Notes: generated by a model not told the origin, from the letters alone. 64,000 bases of DNA from Mactra quadrangularis (GCA_025267735.1 CM046299.1:16948232-17012231); one strand, 5' to 3'. Numbered from the stretch's first letter, positions 37,930-50,756 are shown. Numbers and translations: made by a program.

Positions 37930-38108
37930 CAGTACAACCTCTCTTGAGCAACACTCATTGGGAGAGACAAAATGTGTTGTTGTTCAGAGGTTGTTGCTCT
38001 GCAGAGGTAAAACTCAATTAAAATTTCACCTTGCAGAAATTTATATCAAAAGCAGTTGTTGTGCAGAGGATTTGTTCTGTAGACGGCCATTCTGCAGAGG
38101 TTATACTG
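37930..38108. mobile_element. pogo/Tigger-like MITE, 179 bp
   Basis: The ends CAGTACAACCTCT (37930 on) and AGAGGTTATACTG (to 38108) are inverted repeats with one mismatch, flanked by TA on both sides. GTTGCTCTGCAGAGG-type words repeat inside. The CAGT start and TA duplication fit the pogo branch of Tc1/mariner. Confidence 0.82.
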
Positions 38109-38894
38109 TATTAGACATTTTCATTAGTTACCGTTTGGTCGTTTTAGCAATCTGATGTGGTAAAGGTATCTTTGTGGTAATTAATATTGCACAATAACAA
38201 GCATTTGTATCTTCTCATTTGTAAATATTTATTTTAACACAATCTAACTTTAGCTGACCTGACCCATGTGGGTCTAGTTAGGAAACACCAGAAATATTTA
38301 GAGAAAATGTAGAAATATTTTGCCAAGAAGTATATCAGTTTGTTATAATGTTGCATCCACAGCTTTAATAATATAACACAAAATCAGGGAAAGGGAAAGT
38401 GAAACTTTTGCCTTGCAATTCCTTTGAAATATTATTGTTTACAAACTCAAAATTGTCATAATTTTTGCTGACTCATCGATTTTCGGCTGAAATCCATTCC
38501 CATTTAAGACATTGTTGTTCACAAACAACAAAATCTCTATATATAGTGTCTATATATTATGTTCTTACTGTCCTTGTACTGAGAGTATAACAAGTTTGAC
38601 ATTCGAGTCATATTCCATCATTACTTCTGTCTGGGACATTCATTAACTAGATTGCTTTGTATTAGACTGCCGGCTCTGGTTTGATGGTAAATTTCTCTCT
38701 ATTTTAAAAGGATTATACCTTCAAGGGTGTTGTAGATTAGATTTTCACATTTCTTGTTTTTCTACAATTTAATACATAGTACATGTGCATATAAAGAAAT
38801 TCCACGAACCAACACTAAGATTTGATTTGCTATCTCAATGTTTCATTGCTTTTTGTTTCATCAAGATAACTATTACAGTCTACCAAATTGGGAT

Positions 38895-39016
38895 ATGAAA
38901 GTCCTGTAAGCAGCAAGCACCTTGTCATGTTTGTATGTTTTCAGTTGCCCTAAACAATTTTTTGGTTGCCCAAACAACCAGGCTCCTACTTATTTTGCAG
39001 ACTGACTATTACAAAT
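38895..39016. repeat. dispersed repeat E, copy 2 (inverted relative to copy 1)
   Basis: The reverse complement aligns with 10920-11043 (AATAG.TCAGTCT, AGTAGG, GGCAACCAAAAAATT, GTGCTTGCT). It lacks the 18-base insertion of copy 1. The family is unknown to me. Confidence 0.7.
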
Positions 39017-41084
39017 AGCAAACAGAAACCACTTCAATGTAATGTCTGTTTTAATCAAGATTTGACATATATTACAACTAAAAATCATATGCTTACATGT
39101 ACTTACAAAATCATCTGAACTAATTTAAATGTATAGTATGTACAGGTTGGTACAGGACTTTTGCCTCTAGTTACAAAAATCCCTCATTGTACAAGAACTG
39201 AAGGGTTTTGTAGTAATTTGCTAGCAAAAACTTATGCATGCAGAAATTTCTCTACAAAAGCATTATAGGACTTAATCATAGTACGAATTGCTGAGAAAAT
39301 GATTATATAAAGATTTAGACAAACTGGCATATTAAGTAACAGTGTATATATTTTATAAATTGCGCAAAAATAATATTTTATAAGAAAATAATAAATGTTT
39401 GTTTTCAAATGGATAAGAACACTATGTAATTATTATTATTTGAGGTTTTCATTAATAGGCCTATTTTCTGCCATATATCATATTAAAACTCGACTAATTC
39501 CAAACTCATGTTTTTTGTTAGCTCCAATTACAATACTTCATACAACAAATGTTTAGATTTTGTTTTATATCAATAGATGTCATGTTTTATGACAATTATA
39601 TTAATATAAACATGGTAAAATCTTCTGAAATAACGTTCATTTGCAATTTTGTAGTGAAGATAATGGCTGCCTGTGCGTAATTCAGTCAATAATCTCTGTA
39701 CTGTTCAACGTAGACACTACAGCCTCCAAGTGTGAAAATAATGATTTAATCAATTTGCTTTTATGCTCAATTTAATTTTCATTTGTAAGATTTCCAAGAC
39801 AATGGCGGAGGAAATGAGAACGTTGGGGAAGTTTGTAAACATATATCTGTGATTGAATTTGCACTTGGTTCGTTCATGTGTAGATGATAAACAAGCTCTT
39901 AGAACGGTGTTTATGTCTTGGAAAATTGTATTTTATGATTATATAGAACTTTTACTTGGATTATGTATGGACACCATTATATACTGCTGTCTTGAAACAT
40001 ACTGATTATTCTCCTTTGGTAGAAATACCAGTAGTCTAATTGCCTGTTTCCAGAATTCAAATATTTGTGTTTTCACATGCGGTACTAAGAAACTTTCACT
40101 GTACCAGTAAAAATATGTGTACAAAGAATGATAGGATTTATACGGTATTTCACGCTATTCAGCAATGTTTACCATGTTTAACAAACTTTGTTTTGACAGA
40201 AATCCCCCCCCCTTTAAGTTCCAAGTATAGGTCTATTGGCTTGATACTACATGTGTGCATAATTTTGAAGCCTTGGAAAGAATTGTTTGTTTGTAGTTGA
40301 CTATTGAAGTTACTAGGATAGCTAAAATACTTACTGTGAACCAATTCACAACCCTATAATCATAATATACTTTAGATGTATTTTTTCAATATTGTACAAT
40401 TGTATTACTTTGAGCCCTACTGGTTTGCATTCATATTGTTATTTAAAAAATATTATGTATGAATCATATTTTGACAACTTTTTTCTAAATAATAAAGACT
40501 CACACTTTACTGATAATAATTTACCTTATTTAGCATAAGTTTGCAAACACTGTTAGTGTTGTTGAAGCTTTTGAATTAAAGTTTATGGTTGCAAAGCCAG
40601 CAGTTTGTGTTTTTGTAGTCTTTAAATTTAAATTTAATAACATTGGATGACATCACTTCAAACACATTAAGTATATTGAGCCTTTTAACTGTCTGAGAAT
40701 AAAGCAGTATTAATGACCAGTAATGACTGGTTCATTTTATGACAACATATAGATTATCTCCCTTGATTATTTATCTTCACTGAGATTTTACCCAGTATGG
40801 TAGATTTAATATGATTATTGGAGGATTTATTGTCATAATTAAGGGAAAACAATTGGACGATAAATCCATTGTAATAATGTTTATGACCAAATTATTTGCA
40901 AATTATCTCTTAATTATCTTTACCCATTTAATTTGCATTGATTTCTAACTGCACAGTTATATTTGGGGGAGACATTGAGCTGCACTATTTACATTTAGTG
41001 TACTGGTTGGTTTATCTATAAGATATACAGAGAAAGCTATGAGAGTTTGTCTAGAAAGTTTGTTTTAATGGCTTCCGTTTTTTA
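39017..41084. other. intronic, nothing recognised
   Basis: No exon was supported. A C8 run lies at about 40205. Overlapping frames on both strands at 39939-40344 are typical chance frames. Confidence 0.5.
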
Positions 41085-41290
41085 AGAAATGTATTGATCA
41101 AGGGGTTGATTCCCCACCGGGACATACTTTCATGGAATTTTGTGATGAAATTATTTCTATGGCCATTTGCCCTCCTACCACTGATTCTAAAGCATGTTGG
41201 CCAGTTGCACTTGTTAACTGGTTAACAGCTAAAGCCATAGTTGCCATATCCAGGAATCATGTGAGTTGGTTGACTAACCTCCATTTTAAG
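41085..41290 (+). mobile_element. SINE, family A, head truncated
   Basis: It retains a box-B-like word (AGGGGTTGATTCCCC), then TACTTTCATGGAATTTTG and GAAATTATTTCTATGGCCAT, which match the copy at 8749. The region GGTTAACAGCTAAAGCC follows. The head is incomplete and the 3' tail is lost after TTGACTAACC. Confidence 0.75.
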
Positions 41291-41839
41291 CTTATTTATT
41301 AGAATATTCGACAGACAATGTATTTACTTTAATTAGTAAGTGGATGGACCTGTGCGTGGCTTGTTTTAACTATATGTAGATAGGGAAGGATGTCAACTCA
41401 ATTTTTTGATGACCTATTTTAGTGCAAACTGCGAAATGAGTGCAGATAGTCAGTTGGTGGTAGCTGTAGACTTATAATTATATTGTTTTATTTATTGACC
41501 TTAACTTCATACAAATTTCTATTGGATTTCTTGCAATCAAAATAGTCAGTCGAGTCGTGCACATGCTGCCATTAATGTAACAGCCATTTTAAACTGCCAT
41601 GAATGTTAATGAATCATTGAATATACCATAAAAAACGTCTGTTGTAAGTGATAAATACCATACTTCATTGACTTCATGAATAAAATACACAATATTGACA
41701 AAGTAATAACTAGTAAACATTTATTGAAAATCTATTATTATATTCAGACATTATGCAATTCAGACAATGCTATTTAAATTGTTTATCTTTCTGCACCAAT
41801 TGCTAATTTGAATGCTAATGCAATCGTTCGTCTTTAATA

Positions 41840-42124
41840 CAATTTAGTCAATGTGGTGTATAGTCTGTTTTTTCTCAACTGTCAAAGCTTGAATAATTTC
41901 ACAGTGACTGAATGCATTATTTTTGTACTGGTGTCCTCATTGTTGTTGAAAAATCTTGACCAAAACTTATCTTTTAACATAAGCAGCACTAATCAATCAT
42001 AATACACACTTTCAGATAATCATGAATGTTTAAAGACGATAACTTAAACATTCACATTCACCGTGAAATTATCCATATTTTGACAGTTGAGAAAAAATGA
42101 ACTATATTAGGCGTGTTTGGACTG
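41840..42124. mobile_element. MITE with long inverted ends
   Basis: A perfect 19-bp inverted core, TTTTTTCTCAACTGTCAAA (41868-41886), matches 42079-42097. Pairing continues inward (AATAATTTCACAGTGA against TCACCGTGAAATTATC) and weakly outward to about 41840 and to ...TTTGGACTG at 42124, with TA at both edges. No coding frame was found. The outer borders are less certain than the core. Confidence 0.75.
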
Positions 42125-42174
42125 TAAAACACTTCAGGTCTTCGTAGAATTAGCTCAATGATATATAGAACTTA

Positions 42175-42463
42175 AACCCAGGTCAGTTGCACAGTTGGTA
42201 GGGTGCCTGGATTTCGAATCTAGTGTCCTGAATCTGGTACAGGTTCAAATCCCACGGAGGAGGTTTTACCCTTCCATGAAAATTTAACAATAGTATCAAT
42301 TTTCGTCCATTAAATAAGGTATATGGAGATGTTCCCGGCCTTGGTGAGTACTGGTTATTGACAAAGGTTCCAGTAAAGCTAAGTTAGGTGCACAGGCACT
42401 GTAAAATAACCTAAAACAATTGTGTTGACATGATGTTAAACCCTGTATAAATATATAAAAAAA
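42175..42463 (+). mobile_element. tRNA-derived SINE, family B, with target-site duplication
   Basis: It has the same architecture as the minus-strand copy at 19513: head with CAGTTGCACAGTTGGTAGGG and GGTTCAAATCCCAC, a central block with GGCCTTGGTGAGTACTGG (shortened), and 3' end GTTGACATGATGTTAAACCC plus A-rich tail. ATATATAGAACTTA (42161-42174) and ATATGTAGAACTTA (42464-42477) form a 14-bp target-site duplication with one mismatch. Confidence 0.9.
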
Positions 42464-42477
42464 ATATGTAGAACTTA

Positions 42478-45400
42478 TTGCACAATCACACTTAAATACA
42501 TGTTTGTGTCATTAGTAATTGTGCTCCGAGAGCTTTACTTAGTAATTTCATCTGAGTTTTCTTATGTTGATCATACTATTTTATGTTGTTTTTATTTGGG
42601 AATATGCCAGCTGACAATAAAGTTCCGATTATTAAATACTATTAACATTAACAGTGTCTTATCAGTGAAGATATTATAGAAACAGTTTTACCTTGAAATG
42701 ATTGGTTCAAGTGGTAGCTGAATGATCATAACTATGTTATGAATTCTATGAAAATTACCTTTTATATTTGTGAATACTACTTATAAGGTGTGAATAATGC
42801 TTGTTGCGGTGCTTAAGAACTCTTAACTATGCCATTTGGATGAATGAAGTATCATAATATGATGAAAAATAAAAATTATGTTTCTGATGTCTTGCAGATT
42901 AATGGCCTAAATTATGGCTGGGAGATTTCTGTGTGATGCTTTTCGATGCTTATTATTTTGATTGCAATTATATCCAAGTTTGATTCTAAGTGTTTGTATG
43001 TGCATGTGACTGAATATTATGAGATCCTATAATCTCAAACTTGTCTGTAGGTTTAAATTATATCCAGAACTCTAAGGGATAATCTCATAGATTGCTTTAA
43101 ATATAAGTAAAAAGTTGGTCTCTGCAAATCTTCTCTGGATCTATTGTTGGTAGTTGTAAGCCCTCTTGTTACTAATGGGCAAATAACATTTTAACATTTT
43201 ATTTCAATTTTATTAGCAGAGGCTTCAACTTGTAAAGTATATGGTGCATTTTGGCTGAAGGTTTTATCAAATATTTCATAAGAGTAAAACAGGACCTGAA
43301 TCATTCAGCATGATACTCAGAGGTTATTAAACAGGGTAAGTGTGCCTTAAGAAAGATATCAGCACAGTTGCTAAAGGTATTGGCCATGGGCTTCAGCACA
43401 CAATATATGTCAAGGCAATTTTGTTACTATAATTTATGGTAACATATACAATAAAGTCTTATTAATGTGTTGCCTTAAATTTCTTAGTACAATCTTAAAC
43501 AAGTTTCATCAATAATATATAAATATTGTTATATGGTCAGAATGTTCTGCATTCGGGACATCTCCGTGTCTGCAGTGTTAACCTTAATCCTGATTCTTCT
43601 AGTTACAAATACTGACTGTATTTGAATAAATATGCATTAAGTTGTTTCATGGTGATGATATTATAGATAAAATATAAGAAGGCTTGGCATTTTTGCTCCT
43701 ATGTTAGGTCTATCTTACTGTTTGGTTTTCAAACCAGACTTGGTTGCGACAGTATTGGGAGTTATAAATGTCTTAAGTGACCTAGACAGTGTCCAAACTG
43801 ACTTGTGCCCCTTGTGAATCCTTTATTCTAATGGTTTTCAGTCTGAATATCCTGAAAGAAATATAATATTGTCATTGATTAAAGATGTTTTGTTTTCTAT
43901 TATTTTCAATGGTCGCCATAATAATGGGTGATCGTATAACATAATGGTAATTTATGAGTTTTTCTGTCAGAATTACAGGGTTTTATTAGTATCACATGTC
44001 TTGCAATATGAGACACATACTGCATTATGATGTAACTTTAAGGCGGAGGTTTTTTGTATTTCTCTACAAAGTCACATATGTTTGATATTATCTAAAGTAT
44101 TCATTTTCTGTCATAATGTTCTCAATAATTTTACCATTATAACGATAGATGATTCATTTAAATACATCGTTAATTAAGGTAGGAGGGGAGATAATTGTTT
44201 CTTAGTCTATAGTTATTAATCCTCTATTATGTGTGCAATTTGTCAGATAATGAAGTATTGACTATCAGCTACGCGCTAAATTAATTATTTCTATCATAAC
44301 TGAGATTTATTCTGGAGAAATAAAAGTTGTTGGTTTTTTCCTATTATTTTGTTATAGTTTATTGCTGTTGATTAAAAACAGATGCATTTCTAATTGTTTC
44401 TTAGAATCTGTCTGTGATACCATTTCTATTTTATTTTGTCTGATTTGTATTGGCAAGTGTTTTAAAAAGAGAAAATAATTTATTGACAAAAAATAAAAGA
44501 ATAAAATAACTGAGTTGTTGACCATTTATTGTGAACAGAAAACATATACATTTGTATAAAGGTGTAAGCAAACATAATTAGGAACAGCAACAGTCAAATA
44601 ACACACAATGTGAGAATTTTTTAGATTTTTAAATTTTATAGGTCCACACAATCATTAAAACATGGTAAACTTTTACAGTACATGAGGACAGCATTTTCAG
44701 ATGATGGACTTTTTAGGGCAGATTTGCTTATTGTTGAAGAAAACAATGGTTCTGAAGTCTGAGTTAAAGTCACATAGCTGACCAAATGTCATAGCTGTTC
44801 CTAAGTGCCAGACAGTATTTATGTGAATTGCATCAAAGTCCTTTCTCCCTGTTCCTATGTGTTTGGCAGTATGTCTGTTATTTTACTGCATATCTTAGTT
44901 TAATATTAACTATACTGGTCAAAATGAAGGGAGGAGTGTTGTTACTTATATGATTCACTGTAGTATCATTTACAGTGTCTAGCTGTTGTTGGATGTACAA
45001 GAGTTGACTGGTCAGTGATAATTTCATAAAATGCTACTTGATTATACAGTTTTCAAGAATTGTAGTGTGAAATTACTGCCATTGGTTACATCATTACAGA
45101 ATCTCTGGACAGTCTTTATGTATTTATCACTAAAGAGAAATGTCTGTAAAAATTGTGTTTTTTTGTTTGTAGATTTAGTCGTTCACTCTCCCTCTTTCTC
45201 GCTCCCTCTCTCTCTCTAAGTAATAATATAATCTTCTAAATAACAAATGTGTTTGTGGCACTGGTCAGTATCTACATGGTTATTAAATCAATTATAGTCT
45301 CTAAATGGATGCCTGGACTAGTGACAATGTTGATTGCTTTTATCCAAATAAGTATTTTCTCAGCTGAGTAAATTAACACTTAGTGGAAGATACATCACTG

Positions 45401-46282
45401 TATAGTTTTAAGTAGATTTGCTCCATTGGTTATTAGGTTTCTAATGATTTTTCTAGCAGTTTCGAAATGTGTTTAACTTAATGTAATGTGAAATTCAGAC
45501 TTTTTTTCTGTAATGTCATCATCATTTTATTTAGTCGACAGTCTGGCTTTTAGTTTTTTATCTGGGAAAATTGATGAAAGTTTAGTTAATTCTCAGATAG
45601 ACTCCTCATACAACCCTTGTGGGTGTACATTAAATGTAGATGTTTGCTACTTTAATTAAGTGGATATTCTTTTCGTAATGTTTCTCACTCCTCTATAAAA
45701 CTGCATTGTTTACTTCAAAATCTGTAGGTTCAATGAAACTATTTGTTTAAGTTAAGAATCCTTTTTTCTCATCTGAACTAACTGGCTTTGTTGAATCGAT
45801 TTGATGCATTTAGGTTGATGTCTTTTTTCAAGCATCAGTTTCTAGAATTTTGATTTTTTGCCTTGGGAATCTTTTTTAACAGACTTTTTGTCTTTTCCTT
45901 ATACATGTAGTAACTAGTTTGCATACATTTTGACTGATGTGTGTAATTTGGCAATGTTCAATATTGTGAAATAATTAACTAGTAAAATCATTGAATTTGA
46001 TAATATGTTAAACAAGTAATTGTATATGATTGTTTTGTTTTGTTTGTAGCAAATTAAAAAAACTGGGACATACAATCCATGCATTTTAAGAATTTGTCCT
46101 TTCTTAGTTTGTCTTTACAGGAAAATCTGTAAGATATGTTGATGGTTCATTAGAAACGTCTTTCTGTTAAATGTAATTATACATATTATTTAGTTATTTA
46201 ATATCTACAACTTTACAAGTTAAAAACCCTTTACTATTAAAGCCCACAATTTACTATCTAAAACTCACAACTTCAATAGAAT
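42478..46282. other. intronic, nothing recognised
   Basis: AT-rich. A short pyrimidine-rich CT run lies at about 45186-45218. No exon, RNA gene or mobile element was supported. Confidence 0.5.
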
Positions 46283-46440
46283 ATACCACCCTTGCTGGGA
46301 CCTATTTACACCTTGGTTGAATAAAGCAGTCATAGGTAATGTTTTTTGCTCAAGCAAATTAGCAGTGCCCTCAATGGGGTTGGAACCCACAGACCTGTCA
46401 ATCTCTAAGCACCTACCCCTGAACTACTCACTCCTATAGA
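46283..46440 (-). mobile_element. tRNA-derived SINE, family D
   Basis: The minus-strand head has box A GAGTAGTTCAGGGGTAGG and box B GGGTTCCAACCCC. GAGGGCACTGCTAATTTGC, TTGAGCAAAAAAC and AACCAAGGTGTAAATAGG follow. The last blocks also occur at 58742-58885. Confidence 0.78.
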
Positions 46441-47071
46441 TAGTCAGTCATACAGTCGGCCTATGGAGACTACTTGCTAATTCTCTCAGGCATATTGTCT
46501 GTATAGCAAAGTGTGTATTGCATCATTTAGAATATGAAACTATCAAGTTGCCTTAAACAAATCATTCATAACATTGATTTTGGCAAAAAATATACTTATC
46601 AAGAAGATAAGATGAAAAATGTGTTACACTCACTTAGATTAGTGTTGTTTATATATCTTATATATCTACCATGTATGTTTTCCCTCTTTAGTACCACTTT
46701 CATGAACACTTGTATGGTACACAAATTATCATCTACTTGATTTATATTGTATACTTTTCTGTGAGAGAGATAAAAAATGAAAAATTTCTGTAAGAAATCT
46801 ATATTAACACAAATAAAGATATAGTTGTACATACTGGAATGATAAGTATTGAAGATATTGTTGATAAGTTTGTAAGGTCCTCTCATCTTTCTGGTGCTAT
46901 GAAAATATCAGTGTCTGCTAACTTGCTTCATAATATCAGAACAATTAACTGTTATTTTGCTGAAATGTTTTCTTTACATCATGATCATGGCTGTGGGAAG
47001 TTGAATCATGCCACTAAATATATAGATAGGTTTGTTATTTTTAAATAAAGTGCTGTTTAAGTCTGCTTCCT

Positions 47072-47233
47072 TTATGTAAGGCAGTTGTCAGTCACTGACA
47101 AAAGTATGTGCTTAGTAGTTGGTAAACAGCTAAATCCAGAGATTTAGCCTTTCCAGGGGGAGTGAGTAGGTTGACTGACCGCCTTTATATGACCTATACA
47201 ATGTGTTGCTACAGCGTTAAACCCAACTAACAA
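47072..47233 (+). mobile_element. SINE, family A, 5'-truncated
   Basis: By eye it is about 90 percent identical to the body of the copy at 8749 (GGCAGTTGTCAGTCACTG, AGTAGTTGG, GAGTGAGTAGGTTGACTGAC). It continues through ATATGACCTATACAATG to TACAGCGTTAAACCCAACTA, giving a fuller 3' end than the 8749 copy. The tRNA head is absent. Confidence 0.85.
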
Positions 47234-47369
47234 TTTACAAACATGTTAAGCCAACTATACTAGTTTGTACGATAACCCCTGATCATTGAAATCATCTTCA
47301 GGATGGTGATTCCTCACAGTTACCATTTACTTCTGGATGGAGTGAAACAACTATAGATAAATAATTTGA

Positions 47370-47458
47370 TCAAAGAAATAAGTGTTGCCCTTGTAGAGTT
47401 TAAATGCAGGACCTCTCCATCCCTAAGAGTGTGTCCTACCACTAGACAGCTGCTCCTA
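47370..47458 (-). mobile_element. SINE head, family D, decayed
   Basis: The minus strand gives GTCTAGTGGTAGGACACAC as box A region and GTCCTGCATTTAAACTC as a weakened box B, then AAGGGCAACACTTATTTC. This matches the order of features at 46283 and 58742. Confidence 0.6.
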
Positions 47459-47994
47459 CAATGTATTTTCTAGGAAAACTGGTCTTGATGAAGTTATGGT
47501 TGTTGAAATGATCACTGATAGGGTTATGCTCCTATACAGCAGACTGGGCTTAGAAAAGAGTGAGAGAGAGAGAGATGATAAAACTAGTAAAAAAGTAATA
47601 TAGATAGATGAGAGATGAATGTTGTCAATGAAAGCTCATATTTATGTCTTTTAATATGTTTATCAGATTCTATAGTCTTGTTTCTTATTAGTAAAAGTGA
47701 CATTAATGACTATGTTAAATATATATCTGGATTTCTGTATGCAAGTCTCTCTGAATTATACATTGACCTTCATAATAGTCCTTCAAGTTTAATAAATTCT
47801 GTCTTGAAATGAGTTCTAATAGTGATGTATGTGTTGCTAAGCTTTCCTTTCTAAGTGTAAAAAATCATGTTTCAATGATATGCAATTAATTAATCCAGTC
47901 ACAGACATTATAAACACCATGGAACTCATGTATAAAAAACAAAAAGTGCTTCTGATTTGCTCATGTCTTATGAGCAAAGAAATGTAATCTTTGC

Positions 47995-48295
47995 TTTGTC
48001 TTTAAAATGGCCTAGACCATCTTTGTTATGACTTTGGTCTATTATAGTTATGTCTTTGCTCCTTCTTTGGCATGTCTTGATCTGTCTATTTATTTTTTAC
48101 TCTATCTTTGATCCTTCTGTAGTAATATTGTCTTTGATCCATCTTTAGTATTTTTGCTGGTGTGTTTTTGGAATGTCTTAATTCATCTTTAGTGTTACTT
48201 AGTTCCCTCTTTGCCATGTCCTTGTTTGATCCTTGGCCAGTCTTTTGTTCCTTTTCTGTATATCTTACTCCATGCTTGAAATGTCTTTAGCCTTT
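47995..48295. repeat. degenerate minisatellite, unit about 25-30 bp
   Basis: Many diverged versions of TGTCTTTGATCCATCTTTAG occur in succession (for example near 48050, 48110, 48130, 48190, 48225). Units differ in length, so this is an old array. Confidence 0.65.
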
Positions 48296-48329
48296 TAGTT
48301 GATTCATTGTATAATCAGAACTTATGCTA

Positions 48330-48669
48330 CAGTCCCATAAACATAAAAATAGCTGTGAGGGCACCATACAGGCACCATGCAATCAAGCTCCACAAGGACC
48401 CGTACAAACTCTTGTGTACCCATATGGACTGTAATGTTTTTACCAGGGTCCGTGAGATGAGCCCAGGATACACATATCAGTTTCAAAGTCAAATCGTGAA
48501 CAAAATCATTGCAGAGTATGAATTAAACTTGCATATCTTCCAGCTAATGCTCTGTATGGGTGTGTTGTTTTGTGCCATGTGCATACCGTCATTTTAAACC
48601 CAAGGCTTCCCATGGCCTACAATTGTCTGCATGAACGGGTCCGCAACAAGCCAAGATTTTATGGGACTG
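48330..48669. mobile_element. non-autonomous DNA transposon, 340 bp
   Basis: CAGTCCCATAAA at the left end is repeated in inverse at the right end (TTTATGGGACTG, to 48669). TA precedes the left end, but AG follows the right end, so the duplication has decayed. The inside is richer in CG dinucleotides (GGACCCGTAC, GAACGGGTCCGC) than its surroundings. The 96-codon frame inside has no recognisable domain. Confidence 0.75.
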
Positions 48670-50756
48670 AGGCATTAGTTACAGTTCATTCACTTCAGAT
48701 TTTTATGATATTTTTCTCTTAAAGTGGGATGGGTTACTCACTTCGTCAGAAGGAAGCAAACTTTTATGACCATAATTTTACCATAAAACAAAATTCTGAC
48801 CTATATCCATCTTTTATCCCAAATGCTTTTAGACTTGTCTAATTAATGGAAACTGTTGTTATAAAACTGTTAGTTGCTTTGACAGATTGATTTCATATTC
48901 TCCACATTTCTTGAATTGTTGTTTTTTATTTCTGTAGAATATCTTGTCCATGATGATATATACATGATACAATGTACTGTAATGGATTTATCTGATCTTA
49001 CAGTTTGCTGTTGTTATGATTTAATGTTTTTTCTTGTTATTCCAGACACAGTTAAACATATATCTAGCCAGTGTATTGTCCTATGTCGGTTTGTTGCTAT
49101 GGATTCATGATTGCGTGTGAACTGAAAGGATTTTTTAGTTGTTATTCTGGTCAAAGAGGTTTTTTATAGATTGTATAAGAGTGGTGATAGCAACATTGGT
49201 TTACGTAATCACATTATTTGGTATGAGTCAAAGGAGGTCATTCTGTAGCTAGTCTCATATAGGATGTGCTTGATTTCATATTTTTAAGATTACGGTGTCA
49301 AATATGAGGTAATTCATGTCTGGAACCTTCTTATATAAGTATGTAAAAATAATAATAAAGACTTATTTATAGAGGCAACACAGTGAGGCAGAGCCCAATT
49401 TTCCCTGTGAGCGTCTTAACAAAAATATTTACATAGTATGTACAGCAAGTAAAACCATTGTATAAGTAGAATAGGAGTCTAGTTTTGATGAAACCAAGGA
49501 AAATGGTATGATGAAATGTTTCCCTTATACTCTGGTCTGACTATTCAAATCAAAGCACTGATAGCACTGTGGAATATAGGGTTTTAATGGAATATATAAA
49601 CATATAATTTTACATCAACTGCAGTAATACAAGGGAAATTTTCTTACATTTACTGATTATAAGAATACTTAAAAGGATTATAATTATGTGCGAATCAATT
49701 GCTCAAACTGCAATGACTGCATTTTAACACTTTAAGGGGACTACTTTAACTGCTGTTGTAATTATCTATTTAAATGCACATGCTTGACGTTATGAAATCA
49801 TCCGGGACAGATTGAAATAAGACTTTGGCCACAGCAGGCTACAAGATAATATGGGGAAAACCTCATGTAAAAAGCTATGTAAATCAAAACAAGAAACAAA
49901 CCAAAATCAAACAAGCTCTATCAAACATTAATTAAATAAAATGAAACTGAAGCAAATTAAAATCATCAGTACAGTGACCCTACATCTTAAACATGGCTCT
50001 AAGCTAAGTTCAGTGTGCAGATTTATTTCAGTATCTTATATATAAAGATTAATGTCTTTCAATCCTAGGTTTTCTATTACTTCTTTTTAATTTTCACAAA
50101 AATGCTAAAAGTCATATTTTAAGGTTGAATTGATTTCACTTCAGTTTATTATCTCTCGCCATGTCTGATATAAAATTGTATTTGTGATTAATGTCTTCGT
50201 TTACAGGAACTTTATTTCTGATGACAGGCTTTAACCTATAAAATTCTTCAATTTCTTTCTCGTCTTTTCCATTTAGTCTTAGTAGAGTTATGGTGAAAAT
50301 GAGATTTAAAAATGTCCAATAATTAATGACGTAAAATTGGAGAAAAATTGTTTGTTGTGACAAATTTTCCTTATATAACTTAATTGATGGAGTAAATCTT
50401 TTCATTTATTCAATATTATACTCTTACCGTTGGAAAATAAGTATTAAGGACATATTTTATACTAGTAATTTATTGAGTCTATCAATCATTTGTACCCTTC
50501 TTATGAAGAACTGGTACATAGTATATAATATTATATGATGAATGTAGCTGAGCCTTATAAATTATAGGCAGATATTATAAGTCATCTGTCTCACTCTATA
50601 GATTCAGTCAATGTCTTAATGCATGCTGCTGTATCTTCAGTAAGTTTTCATTGATTCCTCCTTACTGACTGCTGCAAGTCTTTATACAAAATTGTACTGT
50701 TGGCTGAACATATATGAATGCAGACTTTAAACTGAACTTTAACTTTTTAACTTTAA
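48670..50756. other. intronic, nothing certain
   Basis: A repeat-like scrap, AATAATAATAAAGACTTATT, lies at about 49350. Frames at 48916-49110 and 50136-50405 (-) show no domain or splice support. Confidence 0.45.

Noticed and set aside
48307..48597. 96-codon frame as a gene
   Set aside because: It falls almost entirely inside the 48330-48669 inverted-repeat element and has no domain.
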